Source of the DNA: Fimbriimonadales bacterium
Lineage (GTDB): Bacteria; Armatimonadota; Fimbriimonadia; Fimbriimonadales; GBS-DC
Assembly (NCBI GenBank): GCA_025061985.1
Contig: JANXAW010000001.1
Coordinates: forward strand, 1-34,286
Length of the DNA: 34,286 nucleotides
Direction of reading: 5' to 3'
The notes beneath the pieces are model-generated. The model made no database searches. It was not told where the DNA came from and was given only the letters and a program-made list of their open reading frames with translations. Both the position numbers and the translations under genes were made by a program. Below, one piece after another: positions 32,932 to 34,286 of the stretch (the stretch's first letter is position 1; the number at the start of each line of letters is the position of its first letter).

Positions 32932-33519
32932 ATGCGACGCGGACTGTGGTACGGAGTGGTCTGGAGCATTGCGTTGGCAACGGCTTTGGCTCAGCCTGCT
33001 GCGCTGCAAGAAGATCCGCTGTTGCAACGACGCATTACCGTCTGGCTCAAGCTGGAGCCGATGCGCGACGCGCTGCGCTTCATCGCGCGACAAACGGGTG
33101 TGTCTTTGCGCTGCCAAGATGCGATTGCTGAAGAGAAAGTGGCAATCTTTGTGGAGAACCGCCCCGCCCACGAGATACTGACTCAGTTAGCGCGCGTGTT
33201 TCGATACGAGTGGCGTCTGCACGAGGATGGGGGCTACATCTTGTATGTGCCCGACGAGACACGCTTTGCAGAAGAGCGGCTCGCGCGCTATGCGGGAGGC
33301 GCGTCGCAAAGCAGTAAGGGATTTAGTGCAAGCAGCGCGCAAAGTGCGCCAGATGAGCCTGCAGCAGCGCCAAGAAGCGCTCCGAGCACTTCAGCAAGAC
33401 AGCAAGACGCCTTCCACGCCAGAACAACTGGCATTCAGGACTGCCCTGCAGCACATGACACCCATCAGAGTTCAGCTTGCAACCACCGATGGGCAACTTA
33501 CGCAGGTAGAGGTACATGA
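32932..33519 (+). CDS. STN-domain secreted protein, N-terminal part before a frame break
   Basis: The frame begins with a signal peptide (MRRGLWYGVVWSIALATALA). Residues about 36-100 resemble the short secretin/TonB N-terminal (STN) domain: LKLEPMRDALRFIARQTGV, then FVENRPAHEILTQLARVFRY and a final strand. Up to about residue 120 (ARYA, near 33290) the sequence looks natural. After that it becomes a Ser/Ala/Pro-rich string that shadows a better coding frame, and stops at 33519. The real protein therefore probably continues in the frame starting at 33290. The gene is either broken, misread by one base, or uses frameshifting. Its function could be in an outer-membrane secretin or type II/IV pilus assembly, or another envelope role. 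Confidence 0.65.
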   Translation: MRRGLWYGVVWSIALATALAQPAALQEDPLLQRRITVWLKLEPMRDALRFIARQTGVSLRCQDAIAEEKVAIFVENRPAHEILTQLARVFRYEWRLHEDGGYILYVPDETRFAEERLARYAGGASQSSKGFSASSAQSAPDEPAAAPRSAPSTSARQQDAFHARTTGIQDCPAAHDTHQSSACNHRWATYAGRGT

Positions 33520-34286
33520 CGGCAAGTATGCCGTGTTGCACGCTTTGGCTGCCCTACCTGAGCGCGCAATTCAGGCACTTCTGAACGGGCAGACGATAGG
33601 GCTAAGCACGAAGCCTGCTGCAGGCATATATCCCCTGCCTGACGATGCACTCTTACCCAACTACATGCGCAGCCCGAGCATAGTTCGGCGTAGCCTTGTG
33701 GAGGATGACCAGGTATACCCGCCACGCAACCCAGAGTTTGCAGGGATGTGGTTGCGTCTACTCCCACGCATAAGCGCGATTGAGTGCTGGCTGATCAGCG
33801 TGCGAACAAGTCAGCCTGATACTGGCAACCCTTCGTCCGCTAATCCAATTCGGGAAACTACGTGTACCACAGCCATCGTGCCTCTTGAGCTGACGGCATA
33901 TCTCCAAGAAGAGCCACTTCTGCGGGAGTGGAGCAACTGGGCAACTCGTAGGGAAGCGCTGCTCGAATCAGTCCCCGAACGGTTCAGCCCTACCGAAGAA
34001 CGCCCCCTCCGCACCCCCCCAACTTATCGATGCGTGGGGAGAGTAAGCTGCAATCATGTGACTACTGCGGACGCCTTGGAACTGCTCGCGTGGACGACAC
34101 GCCGTCCTATTGTCGGCGACGCCTTTCGGCTGGTAAGAGTTTGGTATGAGCCTCAGCGCCAGTACATGCCTCGCATGCTCTTATCCGACCTCCTGCCGTA
34201 CTGCTGGGTTCGTGCAGACGAGTCGGACTACTTGCTCGTTAGACACCGGTTCTACTGGGACTACCAGCAGTATGAGTTGCCAGAGG
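33290..34286 (+). CDS. Continuation of the STN protein in another frame, open at window end
   Basis: From ATG 33290 the second frame stays open for 332 codons to the end of the window with no stop. The opening MREARRKAVRDLVQAARKV and the following MSLQQRQEALRALQQD are typical amphipathic helices, followed by a longer mixed alpha/beta region. This is much more protein-like than the end of the overlapping frame. A +1 shift at about 33287-33290 would join it to the STN-domain part (ERLAR joined to MREARR). There is no strong ribosome-binding site before the ATG. I recognise no family in this part. The C-terminus lies outside the window. Confidence 0.7.
   Translation, partial: MREARRKAVRDLVQAARKVRQMSLQQRQEALRALQQDSKTPSTPEQLAFRTALQHMTPIRVQLATTDGQLTQVEVHDGKYAVLHALAALPERAIQALLNGQTIGLSTKPAAGIYPLPDDALLPNYMRSPSIVRRSLVEDDQVYPPRNPEFAGMWLRLLPRISAIECWLISVRTSQPDTGNPSSANPIRETTCTTAIVPLELTAYLQEEPLLREWSNWATRREALLESVPERFSPTEERPLRTPPTYRCVGRVSCNHVTTADALELLAWTTRRPIVGDAFRLVRVWYEPQRQYMPRMLLSDLLPYCWVRADESDYLLVRHRFYWDYQQYELPE

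Noticed and set aside
1-34286. tRNA, rRNA, CRISPR array or complete insertion sequence
   Set aside because: No cloverleaf, rRNA motif, regularly spaced repeat or transposase was found by reading the intergenic regions.

Overview
The window is a bacterial chromosomal segment with dense, mostly housekeeping gene content. The bacterium appears Gram-negative-like: it has an LpxL/HtrB-type acyltransferase, a LolA-like protein, a lipobox lipoprotein and several secreted proteins. The large WD40/Ig-like secreted protein with a FlgD-like tail, the Zn-type S14 and the GyrA sequence type recall deep-branching, often thermophilic lineages such as Armatimonadota. That assignment is inference from protein style and cannot be confirmed from the sequence alone. 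No rRNA, tRNA, CRISPR array or complete insertion sequence was seen.

Layout. (1) 13-2526: gyrA on the minus strand, with a PIN-domain toxin remnant just upstream. (2) 2.7-5.5 kb: an FAD-dependent oxidoreductase and a lone Mu-like (DUF935) phage portal gene. (3) 5.5-7.1 kb: a YceI protein and an overlapping membrane protein under a strong promoter. (4) 7.1-9.8 kb, minus strand: a TlpA-like thioredoxin, then infC-rpmI-rplT-pheS. The infC start appears to be AUC, and the infC 3' end overlaps rpmI by 107 bp. (5) 9.9-14.1 kb, minus strand: a large secreted/membrane protein, an ABC-2 permease, an ABC ATPase and a ferritin-like protein. (6) 14.1-19.7 kb, plus strand: a truncated spc operon (rpsN-rpsH-rplF-rplR-rpsE-rpmD-rplO-secY-adk-map) behind a near-consensus promoter. 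The expected rplE side and the infA/rpmJ/rpsM side are both absent. (7) 19.8-22.1 kb: recA with a palindrome at its predicted transcription start, a membrane-anchored DsrE-like protein and an SCP2 protein. (8) 22.1-25.2 kb, minus strand: a GT-C-like membrane protein, a methyltransferase and a LolA-like protein. (9) 25.2-32.9 kb, plus strand: a 1443-residue double WD40 propeller/Ig-like protein, a lipoprotein, an LpxL-like acyltransferase, an HhH-GPD glycosylase-like protein and an SRPBCC protein. (10) 32.9 kb to the end: an STN-domain secreted protein whose reading frame breaks near 33290 and continues open in another frame past the window end.

Much of the content supports translation, protein export and DNA maintenance. 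The accessory part consists of envelope and secreted proteins. Several promoters share the element GGTATAAT or GGTATACT. No complete novel system is evident. The best leads are the putative recA operator palindrome, the infC start and overlap arrangement, the HhH-GPD protein, the frame break at 33290, and the two orphan mobile-element genes beside gyrA.
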